Of a stretch of DNA of 64,000 nucleotides, positions 26,991 through 35,008 are shown one piece after another. Position 1 is the first letter of the stretch. Each line of letters starts with the position of its first letter. The notes beneath the pieces were generated by a model. It did no database searches and was not told the DNA's origin. It saw only the letters and a program-made list of their open reading frames with translations. Source of the DNA: Parvibaculum sp035325945 (GTDB lineage Bacteria > Pseudomonadota > Alphaproteobacteria > Parvibaculales > Parvibaculaceae); NCBI RefSeq assembly GCF_035325945.1, contig NZ_DAOKYX010000016.1, positions 1-64,000 on the forward strand, given 5' to 3'. A program made the translations under genes and the position numbers.

Positions 26991-27674
26991 TCAGGGGGCG
27001 GTGCTTGCCGAGCCGGTCGCCGGGAGCTTGCCCGCATCGGCATCCGCGATCTGGTGGCGCAGGTGGTCGAGCAGGGCGTTGAAGTCGCCATTGTGATTGT
27101 TGATCACCGAGGTGAAGGCGGAGCGCTGCTCCTGAGCCAGCCACACGCCGACGACATTGACGTCGAAGATCTTGTAGCCATTGTCCTTCTTCAGGAGCCA
27201 CCAGGTGACTTCAACGGGCTGACGGCCATTCGTGAAATTGATCCGGCTCTGGACGATGGCCTGGTTCGTGCCCTTGGGCTGCGAGCCGGTCACCTGCAGC
27301 TTCTCGTCATGATAGTCGGAGAGGCGCGTCACATAGACCTTCACGACGAAATTGTCGAAGAGCTTGAGATATTCGTCGCGCTGATCGGGCGTGGGCACAC
27401 GGAGGAACTGTCCGAGGCAGAAGGCGGCGATCTTCTGCATGTCCGCATTCTCGGTCAGGAGCTTGTTGAAGGCGGCTTCGCGCGCCGTCTTGTCCAGGCT
27501 CTTGTCGCTGATGATCTGGATCGCCTTTGCGGAGATGTCCGAAACCCATGCCTCGGCGGCGGGATCGGCATTCGCGGCCCTTGCGGGTGTGCCTGACATC
27601 GCGATTGCGCCGAGAAGGGCGAGCGCGAGCGCGAGTGGTGCGAGGGCGGGACGCATGGACTTGAGCGAAATCAT
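26991..27674 (-). CDS. mlaC: MlaC/Ttg2D-family periplasmic phospholipid-binding protein
   Basis: This 227-residue exported protein begins with a signal peptide (positively charged MISLKSMRPALAP, then a hydrophobic core, predicted cut near ARA-A at ~33). The mature part matches MlaC: AFNKLLTENADMQKIAAF, CLGQFLRVPTPDQRDEYLKL (the family has F-x-x-x-F-x-x-x-L here), FVVKVYVTRLSDY, and VTWWLLKKDNGYKIFDVNVV followed by GVWLAQEQRSAF. MlaC shuttles phospholipids between outer-membrane MlaA and the inner-membrane MlaFEDB complex. GAAGGAGA precedes the ATG. It lies 71 bases behind mlaA on the same strand; mlaFED are not in this window. Confidence 0.9.
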   Translation of the reverse strand: MISLKSMRPALAPLALALALLGAIAMSGTPARAANADPAAEAWVSDISAKAIQIISDKSLDKTAREAAFNKLLTENADMQKIAAFCLGQFLRVPTPDQRDEYLKLFDNFVVKVYVTRLSDYHDEKLQVTGSQPKGTNQAIVQSRINFTNGRQPVEVTWWLLKKDNGYKIFDVNVVGVWLAQEQRSAFTSVINNHNGDFNALLDHLRHQIADADAGKLPATGSASTAP

Positions 27675-27745
27675 TGCCTGTCTCCTTCAGACGAACACGT
27701 CGAAGCGGCCGATCATGGCTTCGGAGGGCACCGAAACTGTCGCTC

Positions 27746-28567
27746 CTACTTCTCGGGAGCGACAGTCTGGGGTTCGTTTGTGTCGAAATTCAGATTGTCG
27801 ATATCCGGCAGATTTTGCGTATTCGTCTTGCCGTTCGCAATCTCGTTGGCGCGGGTCTGTCGATAGAGGCTGCGCACGGTCGCGTAGTAATCGACGGATG
27901 TCCGCTCGATCTGATCCAGCGTCGCGAGGTTCCGCGAGCGCACGTCGATGCCGTTCACGACGAAGCGCGTGACGGGAACCGTGTACGGACCACCCCAGTA
28001 GATATAGGTGAGCGGATCGAAGAACAGTTCATCGACGGCGAAGCCGGCGAGATCGCGGGGCGGCGAGGGGCCTAGCACCGGCAGGAAGAGATAGGGGCCT
28101 TCAGGCGTATCCCAGGTCGCGAGCGTCTGGCCGAAATCTTCCCTGTGCTGCGGATAGCCCCAGCCGGTTGCCGGGTCGAAGAGGCCGAGAACGCCGACCG
28201 TCGTATTGATGCCGAAGCGCGAGGCCGTGGTGCCGGCGCGCGACCACTCGCCCTGCAGCGCGTCGTTGGCGAGGACGGTGGGAGCGGCCAGATTGTCGAG
28301 GAAATGCCGGATGCTGTTGCGCGCCGGGTCGGGAACGACGCCCTGATACCATGTCGCGACGGGCTTCAGCAGAATGATGTCGAAGAAGCGGTTGAGCTCG
28401 AAGAAATAGCGGTTCAGCGGCTCGACCGGATCGTTTGCCTCTTCATAGGCCTGAACGGCCGCCTTGTTCGACGGATCGGGGCGTGTGGCGCAGGCCGCAA
28501 GCGTGATCATGAGCGCGATGCAGGCCGCGCGTGCCGCGAAATTCGCTGTCCTGGCCAGTAAGTCCAT
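27746..28567 (-). CDS. mlaA: MlaA (VacJ) outer-membrane lipoprotein
   Basis: This 273-residue lipoprotein has a signal sequence ending in lipobox ITLAACATRP, with the acylated Cys near residue 25, then the MlaA domain: NDPVEPLNRYFFELNRFFD, FLDNLAAPTVLANDALQGEW, RFGINTTVGVLGLFDPATGW, EDFGQTLATWDTPEGPYLFL and PVLGPSPPRDLAGFAVD. MlaA removes misplaced phospholipid from the outer leaflet and hands it to MlaC, encoded next. I chose the ATG at 28567 with GGGGA upstream; a longer frame from 28636 would place the lipobox too deep. The C-terminal ~45 residues are Asn/Thr-rich and probably flexible. Confidence 0.92.
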   Translation of the reverse strand: MDLLARTANFAARAACIALMITLAACATRPDPSNKAAVQAYEEANDPVEPLNRYFFELNRFFDIILLKPVATWYQGVVPDPARNSIRHFLDNLAAPTVLANDALQGEWSRAGTTASRFGINTTVGVLGLFDPATGWGYPQHREDFGQTLATWDTPEGPYLFLPVLGPSPPRDLAGFAVDELFFDPLTYIYWGGPYTVPVTRFVVNGIDVRSRNLATLDQIERTSVDYYATVRSLYRQTRANEIANGKTNTQNLPDIDNLNFDTNEPQTVAPEK

Positions 28568-28945
28568 CGTTCCCCACACCCAGCGCCGCCATGACCGTGA
28601 ACCGGTCGGGACCAAGGCGCCCGCCTCGCAATACAAGGCTCCGATCGGGAATTCCCGTCGGAGCCCCAGTTTCTGCCATGAGCGCCGCGTCCAGAATTCG
28701 TCAACTTGCTTAATACGCGGTAAATGCCGCCAGAATGTGGCGCATTCCCTGCCGTCAATCCAGCGGGCTCAAGCGACAAGTTGGTATCACAGCCCCCAGC
28801 CGTTAACCAGCGGAGCGGGCGCCCCTCTTATGCCGATGTGGCTCAGGTGTTGCCCGATTGCTGCAGCGAAATGGCTAGAATCCACTTGAATTTGAACATA
28901 AAGATATGTTTATGTTTGATCAGAGCGGAAATCTGGTGAGTAGGC
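28568..28945. other. Divergent intergenic region, mlaA / methionine operon
   Basis: 378 bases lie between mlaA and the ArsR-methyltransferase gene. The only clear element is the palindrome at 28895-28916; the rest shows no gene or terminator I can support. Promoters for both directions are expected here. Confidence 0.5.
28895..28916. promoter_or_regulatory. Palindromic operator of the methionine-cycle operon
   Basis: AACATAAA (28895-28902) and its exact complement TTTATGTT (28909-28916) flank the centre GATATG. The pattern, an AT-rich palindrome around a GATATC-like core, is what I recall for ArsR-family regulators of S-adenosyl-methionine/homocysteine metabolism in Alphaproteobacteria. It lies 30 bases before the ArsR-methyltransferase start, which is positioned for autoregulation. 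Confidence 0.65.
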
Positions 28946-29953
28946 ATGGATGAGCTGTTGACAGGGCTGAGAGCGGCGGGCGAGCCAACGCGCCTCAGGC
29001 TGCTTGCCATCCTGATGAAGAGCGAACTCACCGTAACCGAACTCACCCAGATCCTCCGCCAGAGCCAGCCCCGGGTCAGCCGCCATCTGAAGCTCATGTG
29101 CGAGGCTGGGTTGCTCGACCGCTTTCGTGAGGGAAGCTGGGTTTTCTACAGGCGTGCCCAGTCGGGCGCTGGAGCGCGGCTCGCCGCATTGCTGACCGGC
29201 CTCATCCCGGCGGGCGATCCCACCACCGCGCGCGATCTGGAGCGGCTGGAGGCCGTGCGCGCCGCCCGCGCGGAACGCGCCGCCGAATTCTTCCGGGCCA
29301 ACGCCGAGCAATGGCGCCGCATCCGCTCGCTCTATGTGCCGGAGGCGAAGGTTGAGGAGGCGCTGCTCGATCTCGGCGCGCGCGAGCGGATCGGAACGCT
29401 CGTCGATCTCGGGACCGGCACGGGGCGCATTCTCGAACTCGTCGGCGCGCGGGCGGAAACGGCGATCGGCATCGACCTGAGCCCGGAAATGCTCGCCTTC
29501 GCCCGCGCCTATCTCGAACAGTCGGGCGTCGAGAGCTGCTCGGTCCGGCAGGGCGATCTCTACGATCTGCCGCTTCAGGACGAGATGGCCGATCTCGTCA
29601 CGCTGCACCAGGTGCTGCATTATCTGGACGATCCGGCGGCGGCGGTCGGCGAGGCCGCTCGCGTCCTCAAGACCGGCGGGCGGCTTCTCATTGCCGATTT
29701 CGCGCCGCATGACCTCGACTTTCTCCGGGAAGAGCAGGCGCATCGCCGCCTCGGCTTCTCGGAAGAGGAAGTCAGGAGCTGGCTCGATCAGGCCGGGCTT
29801 GAACTCAGGGAGCTTCGCCGTCTGCCGCCCGAGGGCGGGGACGAGGCGAAGCTGACAGTTGTGATCTATGCCGCCGATAAGCCGCGCGCCGCGCTTGCAC
29901 ATGCGGCAGGCCGCGCGGAGCGTGGAAGCGAACTCGAGGGAGTCGAAGGATGA
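28946..29953 (+). CDS. ArsR-family regulator fused to SAM-dependent methyltransferase
   Basis: This 335-residue protein has two domains. Residues 1-85 form an ArsR winged helix (GEPTRLRLLAILMKSELTVT, ILRQSQPRVSRHLKLMCEAG, and the wing REGSWVFYRRA). Residues ~105-310 form a class I methyltransferase: VDLGTGTGRILELVG (SAM-binding loop), AIGIDLSPEMLAFARAYLEQ, QGDLYDLP and VTLHQVLHYLDDPAAAVGEA. No metal-binding cysteine pair is seen in the HTH. Its position ahead of metF and metH indicates a regulator that senses SAM or SAH through the methyltransferase fold. It overlaps metF by four bases (ATGA). Catalysis versus pure sensing is undecided. Confidence 0.88.
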   Translation: MDELLTGLRAAGEPTRLRLLAILMKSELTVTELTQILRQSQPRVSRHLKLMCEAGLLDRFREGSWVFYRRAQSGAGARLAALLTGLIPAGDPTTARDLERLEAVRAARAERAAEFFRANAEQWRRIRSLYVPEAKVEEALLDLGARERIGTLVDLGTGTGRILELVGARAETAIGIDLSPEMLAFARAYLEQSGVESCSVRQGDLYDLPLQDEMADLVTLHQVLHYLDDPAAAVGEAARVLKTGGRLLIADFAPHDLDFLREEQAHRRLGFSEEEVRSWLDQAGLELRELRRLPPEGGDEAKLTVVIYAADKPRAALAHAAGRAERGSELEGVEG

Positions 29954-30843
29954 GCGGAGAGCCCATGAACAAGGCGCAGGCGACGCGCGTCTCCTTCGAA
30001 TTCTTTCCGCCGAAGACGCCGGAAATGGAAGAGACGTTGTGGCGTTCGATCCGGCGGCTCGAGTCGCTCCGGCCGGAATTCGTTTCAGTCACCTATGGCG
30101 CGGGCGGATCGACGCGCGAGCGCACGCACGCCACGGTCAAGCGGATCGTGCAGGAAACGGCGCTCACGCCGGCCGCGCATCTCACCTGTGTCGGCGCGAG
30201 CCGCGAGGAAGTGAACGAGGTCATCCGCAGCTATTGGGACGCGGGCGTGCGCCACATCGTGGCGCTGCGCGGCGACATGCCGGAACTCGGCGCGCCCTAT
30301 CATCCGCATCCGCAGGGCTACCAGTCGACGCCTGAACTGATCGATGGCATCAGGAAAATCGCCGATTTCGAGGTCAGCGTCAGCGCCTATCCGGAAGGCC
30401 ATCCCGAATCCGCCTCCATCGACGCCGATATCGAACTCCTGAAGAGAAAGGTGGCCGCCGGCGCCACGCGCGCCATCACGCAATTCGCTTTCGACACGGA
30501 ATGCCATGCCCGCTTTCTGGAACGCGTGCGACGCGCGGGCATTACCGTGCCGATCGTGCCGGGCATCATGCCGACGACGAATTTCAAGGGCACCAGGCGG
30601 ATGGCCGAGCGCTGCGGGGCGAGCATCCCAAAATGGCTCGCCGACTATTACATCGGGCTCGACGACGACCTCGAAACGCGCAAGCTGATCGCGGCCTATG
30701 TCGCGGCCGAGCAGGTGAGCCGCCTGCGCGCTTACGGCTTCGACCGCATTCATTTCTATACGCTCAATCAGGCCGATCTCACTTTCGCCATCTGCCACGT
30801 GATCGGGCTTCGGCCCGAGCATGCGCCAGTTCTCGCGCAGTGA
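29950..30843 (+). CDS. metF: 5,10-methylenetetrahydrofolate reductase
   Basis: This 297-residue FAD-dependent TIM-barrel enzyme makes 5-methyl-THF for methionine synthase. Motifs are VSFEFFPPKTPEMEE (N-terminal, catalytic Glu), FVSVTYGAGGSTRERT, HLTCVGASREEV, HIVALRGDMPE, FEVSVSAYPEGHPES and QFAFDTECHARF. The length matches E. coli MetF (296). It overlaps the regulator gene by four bases, and metH part 1 follows after 14 bases, so a single operon supplies and uses the methyl-folate. Confidence 0.95.
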   Translation: MSGEPMNKAQATRVSFEFFPPKTPEMEETLWRSIRRLESLRPEFVSVTYGAGGSTRERTHATVKRIVQETALTPAAHLTCVGASREEVNEVIRSYWDAGVRHIVALRGDMPELGAPYHPHPQGYQSTPELIDGIRKIADFEVSVSAYPEGHPESASIDADIELLKRKVAAGATRAITQFAFDTECHARFLERVRRAGITVPIVPGIMPTTNFKGTRRMAERCGASIPKWLADYYIGLDDDLETRKLIAAYVAAEQVSRLRAYGFDRIHFYTLNQADLTFAICHVIGLRPEHAPVLAQ

Positions 30844-30857
30844 GAGAAAGGATCATC

Positions 30858-31919
30858 ATGACCAGAGACGAACGCATCGCGAAGCTCAAGGAACTCGTCA
30901 AGGAGCGCGTGCTCGTGCTCGACGGCGCCATGGGTACGATGATCCAGGGCTACAAGCTCACCGAGGCCGATTTTCGCGGCGAGCGGTTCAAGGATCATCC
31001 GGTCGATCTGAAGGGCGACAACGAACTGATCTCGCTGACGAGGCCCGACATCCTGCGCGACATCCATCTTGCCTATTACCGGGCGGGCGCGGATTTCGCC
31101 GAGACGAACACGTTCAGCGCCACCGTGATCGCGCAGGCCGACTACAAGCTCGAGGCCGTCGCCTATGAGATGAACGTCGAGAGCGCGCGGATCGCGCGTG
31201 AGGCCGCCGACATCGCGGAGAGCGAGACACCGGGCCGCGTCTGCTTCGTCGCGGGCGTGCTCGGGCCGACGAACCGCACCGCGTCGATCTCGCCCAAGGT
31301 CAACGATCCGGGCTTTCGCAACGTGACCTTCGACGAACTGCGCGAGGCTTACAAAAGCGCCACGCGCGGCCTCATCGAAGGCGGGGCGGACACGATCCTT
31401 GTCGAGACGGTCTTCGATACGCTGAACGCCAAGGCGGCTCTTTTCGCCATCGACGAGGTTTACGAAGAACTCGGGGTCGAGCTGCCGGTCATGATCTCGG
31501 GCACGATCACGGATATGTCGGGCCGGCTTCTTTCGGGCCAGACGCCGGAGGCGTTCTGGAACTCGGTGCAGCATGCGAAGCCGTTTTCGATCGGCCTCAA
31601 CTGCGCGCTCGGCGCCAAGGAGATGCGCCAGCACATCGACACGCTGTCGCGCATCGCCAATACCAATGTCAGCGCGCACCCGAATGCGGGCCTTCCGAAC
31701 GAGATGGGTGAATATGACGAGAGCCCGGAGCATATGGCGCGGCTCGTCGGCGAGTTTGCCGCGTCGGGGCTTGTCAATGTCGTTGGCGGATGCTGCGGCA
31801 CGACGCCCGCGCACATCAAGGCAATAGCCGAGACCGTCAAGGACAGGACGCCGCGCCCGCTTCCCCAAATCGAGCCGCGTCTGCGCCTCTCGGGTCTCGA
31901 AGCCTTCACCGCCCCGTGA
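30858..31919 (+). CDS. metH: Methionine synthase, homocysteine-binding module (MetH part 1)
   Basis: This 353-residue protein equals the N-terminal Hcy-binding domain of cobalamin-dependent MetH. It has VLVLDGAMGTMIQGYKL, ETNTFSATVIAQADY, SIGLNCALGAKEMRQH (first zinc Cys) and NVVGGCCGTTPAHIKAI (the Cys pair that completes the zinc site activating homocysteine). It stops with TGA at 31917-31919, and the folate/cobalamin part starts at 31981 as a separate gene, so MetH is made from two proteins. The sequence is intact with a normal C-terminal end. AAAGGA stands upstream of the ATG. Confidence 0.93.
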   Translation: MTRDERIAKLKELVKERVLVLDGAMGTMIQGYKLTEADFRGERFKDHPVDLKGDNELISLTRPDILRDIHLAYYRAGADFAETNTFSATVIAQADYKLEAVAYEMNVESARIAREAADIAESETPGRVCFVAGVLGPTNRTASISPKVNDPGFRNVTFDELREAYKSATRGLIEGGADTILVETVFDTLNAKAALFAIDEVYEELGVELPVMISGTITDMSGRLLSGQTPEAFWNSVQHAKPFSIGLNCALGAKEMRQHIDTLSRIANTNVSAHPNAGLPNEMGEYDESPEHMARLVGEFAASGLVNVVGGCCGTTPAHIKAIAETVKDRTPRPLPQIEPRLRLSGLEAFTAP

Positions 31920-31980
31920 GGCGGCCGGCCGAACATCAGCATGCGCTCAAGACGACGTCAGGCGCAGGAAGAAAAGTAAA

Positions 31981-34662
31981 ATGACAAATGCCTCCGCGAA
32001 TTTCATCAATGTCGGCGAACGGACGAACGTCACGGGCTCGGCGCGCTTCCGAAAACTGATCGTCGAGGGCAACTTCGACGAAGCACTGTCAGTGGCGCGC
32101 CAGCAGGTCGAGAACGGCGCGCAGGTGCTCGACATCAACATGGACGAGGGCATGCTCGACAGCAAGCAGGCCATGGTGACGTTTCTCAATCTCCTCGCCG
32201 CCGAGCCTGACATCGCCCGCGTGCCGATCATGATCGACTCCTCCAAATGGGAGATCATCGAAGCCGGACTCAAATGCGTGCAGGGCAAGGCGATCGTGAA
32301 TTCGATCAGCCTCAAGGAAGGCGAGGCGCAGTTCCTCGAACATGCGCGAAAGATCCGCCGCTACGGCGCGGCCACCGTCGTGATGGCCTTCGACGAGGAA
32401 GGCCAGGCGGATACGGCGGCGCGCAAATTCGCCATCTGCGAGCGGTCTTACAATCTGCTCGTCGAGAAGGTGGGATTTCCGCCGGAAGACATCATCTTCG
32501 ATCCGAATATCTTTGCCGTCGCCACCGGCATCGAGGAGCACAACAATTACGGCGTCGAGTTCATCGAGGCGACGAAGCGCATCCGGCAATGCCTGCCTTA
32601 CGCGCATGTCTCGGGCGGCGTCTCCAACGTCTCGTTCTCGTTCCGCGGCAATGAGCGCGTGCGCGAGGCGATGCATTCCGTGTTCCTTTATCATGCCATT
32701 CAGGCAGGCATGGACATGGGCATCGTCAATGCGGGGCAGCTTGCCATCTATGACGAGATCGAGCCGGAACTTCGCGAATGCGTGGAGGATGTGATCCTCA
32801 ATCGCCGGCCGGACGCGACGGAGCGGCTGCTCGAGATTGCCGAGCGCTACAAGGGCGATGCGGGCAAGAAGAAGGAGGAGGATCTTTCCTGGCGCGAACT
32901 GCCCGTGAAGGAGCGGCTCACCCATGCGCTCGTGAAGGGTATCAACGCCTTCATCGAGGAGGATACCGAAGCCGCGCGCAAGGAGGCGGCGCGGCCGCTC
33001 GATGTCATCGAGGGTCCGCTGATGGACGGCATGAACGTCGTCGGCGATCTCTTCGGCGCCGGCAAGATGTTCCTGCCGCAGGTCGTGAAGTCCGCGCGTG
33101 TGATGAAGCAGGCGGTCGCCTATCTGCTCCCCTTCATGGAGGAGGAGAAGAAGCGGACGGGCGCGGCGCAAAAGGAAGCCGCGGCCAGGATTCTCATGGC
33201 GACGGTCAAGGGCGACGTCCACGATATCGGCAAGAACATCGTGAGCGTCGTGCTCCAGTGCAACAATTTCGAGGTGATCGATCTCGGCGTCATGGTTCCG
33301 GCGCAGACGATCCTCGAGACGGCGCGCAAGGAAAAGGTCGATGTGATCGGGCTCTCGGGCCTCATCACGCCGAGCCTCGACGAGATGTGCCATGTCGCGG
33401 CGGAGATGGAGCGCGAAGGTTTCGACATTCCGCTTCTCATCGGCGGGGCGACGACGAGCCGCATCCATACCGCCGTCAAGGTTCATCCCAACTACAAGCG
33501 CGGTCAGGCGATCTATGTCACCGATGCGAGCCGGGCGGTCGGCGTCGTCTCGAGCCTCGTATCGGAAACGGCGAAGGACAAGTACATCGCCGATACGCGC
33601 GATGAATATGCGAAGCTCGCTGCCGCTCACGCCAATGCCCGCAACGCCAAGGATCGCCAGACACTCGTCGCCGCGCGCGAGAACCGGACGAAGATCGACT
33701 GGACGAATTACAAGCCGACGCGGCCGAGCTTCCTCGGCACGAAGGTCTTTACGGACTATCCGCTCGAGAATCTCGTTCCCTATATCGACTGGACGCCCTT
33801 CTTCGCGACCTGGGAGCTTGCGGGGCAATATCCGCAGATCCTGAAGGACGACAAGATGGGCGAGGCGGCGCGCACGCTCTATGCCGATGCGCGCGAGATG
33901 CTCCAGCAGATGATCGAGGAAAAGTGGCTCAGGGCCTCGGCGGTCATCGGCTTCTGGCCGGCCAATGAGATCGGCGGCGACGATATCGAGCTTTACACCG
34001 ACGACAGCCGCAAGGAGCGCCTCACCGTGCTTCATACGCTGCGCCAGCAGATGATGCGGCGGAACTCCGACCGCCCGAACATGGCCATCGCCGATTTCAT
34101 CGCGCCGAAGGAAACCGGCATCGCCGATTACATCGGCGGGTTCGCGGTCACAGCCGGGCATGGTGAAGACGAAGTGGCGAGCCGCTTCCAGAGCGCCAAC
34201 GACGATTACAAGGCGATCCTGTCGAAGGCTCTTGCCGACCGTCTGGCGGAGGCCTTTGCCGAGCACATGCATGAGCGGGTGCGGCGCGAATTCTGGGGCT
34301 ATGCGAAGGATGAGCGGCTCTCGAACGAGGAGCTGATCGCCGAGAAATATCAGGGCATCCGGCCCGCGCCCGGCTATCCGGCGCAGCCCGACCACACGGA
34401 AAAGCGCACGCTCTTCGATCTGCTCGACGCGGAGAAGGAAGCTGGCATCAAGCTCACCGAGAGCTTTGCCATGTGGCCGGGAGCGGCTGTCAGCGGGCTA
34501 TATATAAGCCATCCACAGTCGGAATATTTCGGTGTCGGCCGGATCGAGCGCGATCAGGTGAAGGATTATGCCGCACGCAAGGGCATGACCCTTGCCGAAT
34601 GCGAACGCTGGCTTGCCCCGATCCTCAACTACACGCCGGGATCGGAGGAGGAAGCGGCCTGA
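31981..34662 (+). CDS. metH: Methionine synthase, folate/cobalamin/activation module (MetH part 2)
   Basis: This 893-residue protein carries the remaining MetH domains in order: pterin-binding (NVGERTNVTGSARFRKLI, 1-~270), cobalamin cap (~310-395), B12-binding (~396-540, with the cobalt-ligand motif DVHDIG near residues 412-417, then SGLITPSLDE and IGGATTSRIHTAVK), and the reactivation domain (~570-893, with ASAVIGFWPANEIGGDDIEL and RPAPGYPAQPDH). Together with part 1 the total is 1246 residues, close to E. coli MetH (1227). The 61-base gap between the two genes has its own ribosome site (GGAAGAAAAGT). Confidence 0.95.
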   Translation: MTNASANFINVGERTNVTGSARFRKLIVEGNFDEALSVARQQVENGAQVLDINMDEGMLDSKQAMVTFLNLLAAEPDIARVPIMIDSSKWEIIEAGLKCVQGKAIVNSISLKEGEAQFLEHARKIRRYGAATVVMAFDEEGQADTAARKFAICERSYNLLVEKVGFPPEDIIFDPNIFAVATGIEEHNNYGVEFIEATKRIRQCLPYAHVSGGVSNVSFSFRGNERVREAMHSVFLYHAIQAGMDMGIVNAGQLAIYDEIEPELRECVEDVILNRRPDATERLLEIAERYKGDAGKKKEEDLSWRELPVKERLTHALVKGINAFIEEDTEAARKEAARPLDVIEGPLMDGMNVVGDLFGAGKMFLPQVVKSARVMKQAVAYLLPFMEEEKKRTGAAQKEAAARILMATVKGDVHDIGKNIVSVVLQCNNFEVIDLGVMVPAQTILETARKEKVDVIGLSGLITPSLDEMCHVAAEMEREGFDIPLLIGGATTSRIHTAVKVHPNYKRGQAIYVTDASRAVGVVSSLVSETAKDKYIADTRDEYAKLAAAHANARNAKDRQTLVAARENRTKIDWTNYKPTRPSFLGTKVFTDYPLENLVPYIDWTPFFATWELAGQYPQILKDDKMGEAARTLYADAREMLQQMIEEKWLRASAVIGFWPANEIGGDDIELYTDDSRKERLTVLHTLRQQMMRRNSDRPNMAIADFIAPKETGIADYIGGFAVTAGHGEDEVASRFQSANDDYKAILSKALADRLAEAFAEHMHERVRREFWGYAKDERLSNEELIAEKYQGIRPAPGYPAQPDHTEKRTLFDLLDAEKEAGIKLTESFAMWPGAAVSGLYISHPQSEYFGVGRIERDQVKDYAARKGMTLAECERWLAPILNYTPGSEEEAA

Positions 34663-34668
34663 GCCATC

Positions 34669-34694
34669 CGATCGGCGTCAGAAGACGCCGATCG
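34669..34694. terminator. Hairpin between metH and convergent small gene
   Basis: An 11-bp perfect stem CGATCGGCGTC (34669-34679) with GACGCCGATCG (34684-34694) around loop AGAA starts seven bases after the metH stop. There is no T-run on either side, so it is a weaker terminator candidate or an mRNA 3'-end stabiliser. It overlaps the last codons of the minus-strand peptide gene. Confidence 0.5.
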
Positions 34695-34761
34695 TGATCG
34701 CGCCGACAAAGATGAATGCGAGACAGGTGGCCAGGTAACCAACTTTTGCGGACAAGGTCAT
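34678..34761 (-). CDS. 27-residue single-span membrane peptide
   Basis: The ORF encodes MTLSAKVGYLATCLAFIFVG followed by AITIGVF: a short polar start then one hydrophobic helix. A strong GGAGG lies eight bases before its ATG on the minus strand, which makes real translation likely. It is convergent with metH and downstream of the oxoprolinase gene on the same strand (gap ~247 bases). No family is known to me with certainty; small inner-membrane peptides of this look are common in Alphaproteobacteria. Confidence 0.55.
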   Translation of the reverse strand: MTLSAKVGYLATCLAFIFVGAITIGVF

Positions 34762-35008
34762 AGCAGTGGCCTCCCGAAGTGGTTGCCGCCGGGCTGTGCC
34801 CGACCGTTCACGGCGAAAAGTTTCGCAAGGCTGATGTTCCGCGCAAGCGGAATCGCGGGCGCGGTAGGCGGGCCACATTGTGGCCTTGTTGCAAGAGCCG
34901 GGAAGGGCGGAATTCGGCCATCCGGGGCGTGGCTGTGCTCTGGAGGCCATGTGCCGTTTCGCGCCACAAGGCTGGCTCAGACGGCCGCCGACTCGAAAGA
35001 GTTACATT

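Noticed and set aside
32089..34395. 768-codon minus-strand frame opposite metH part 2
   Set aside because: A shadow of a certain gene; composition (Arg, Asp, His, Leu) and lack of motifs show it is not coding.
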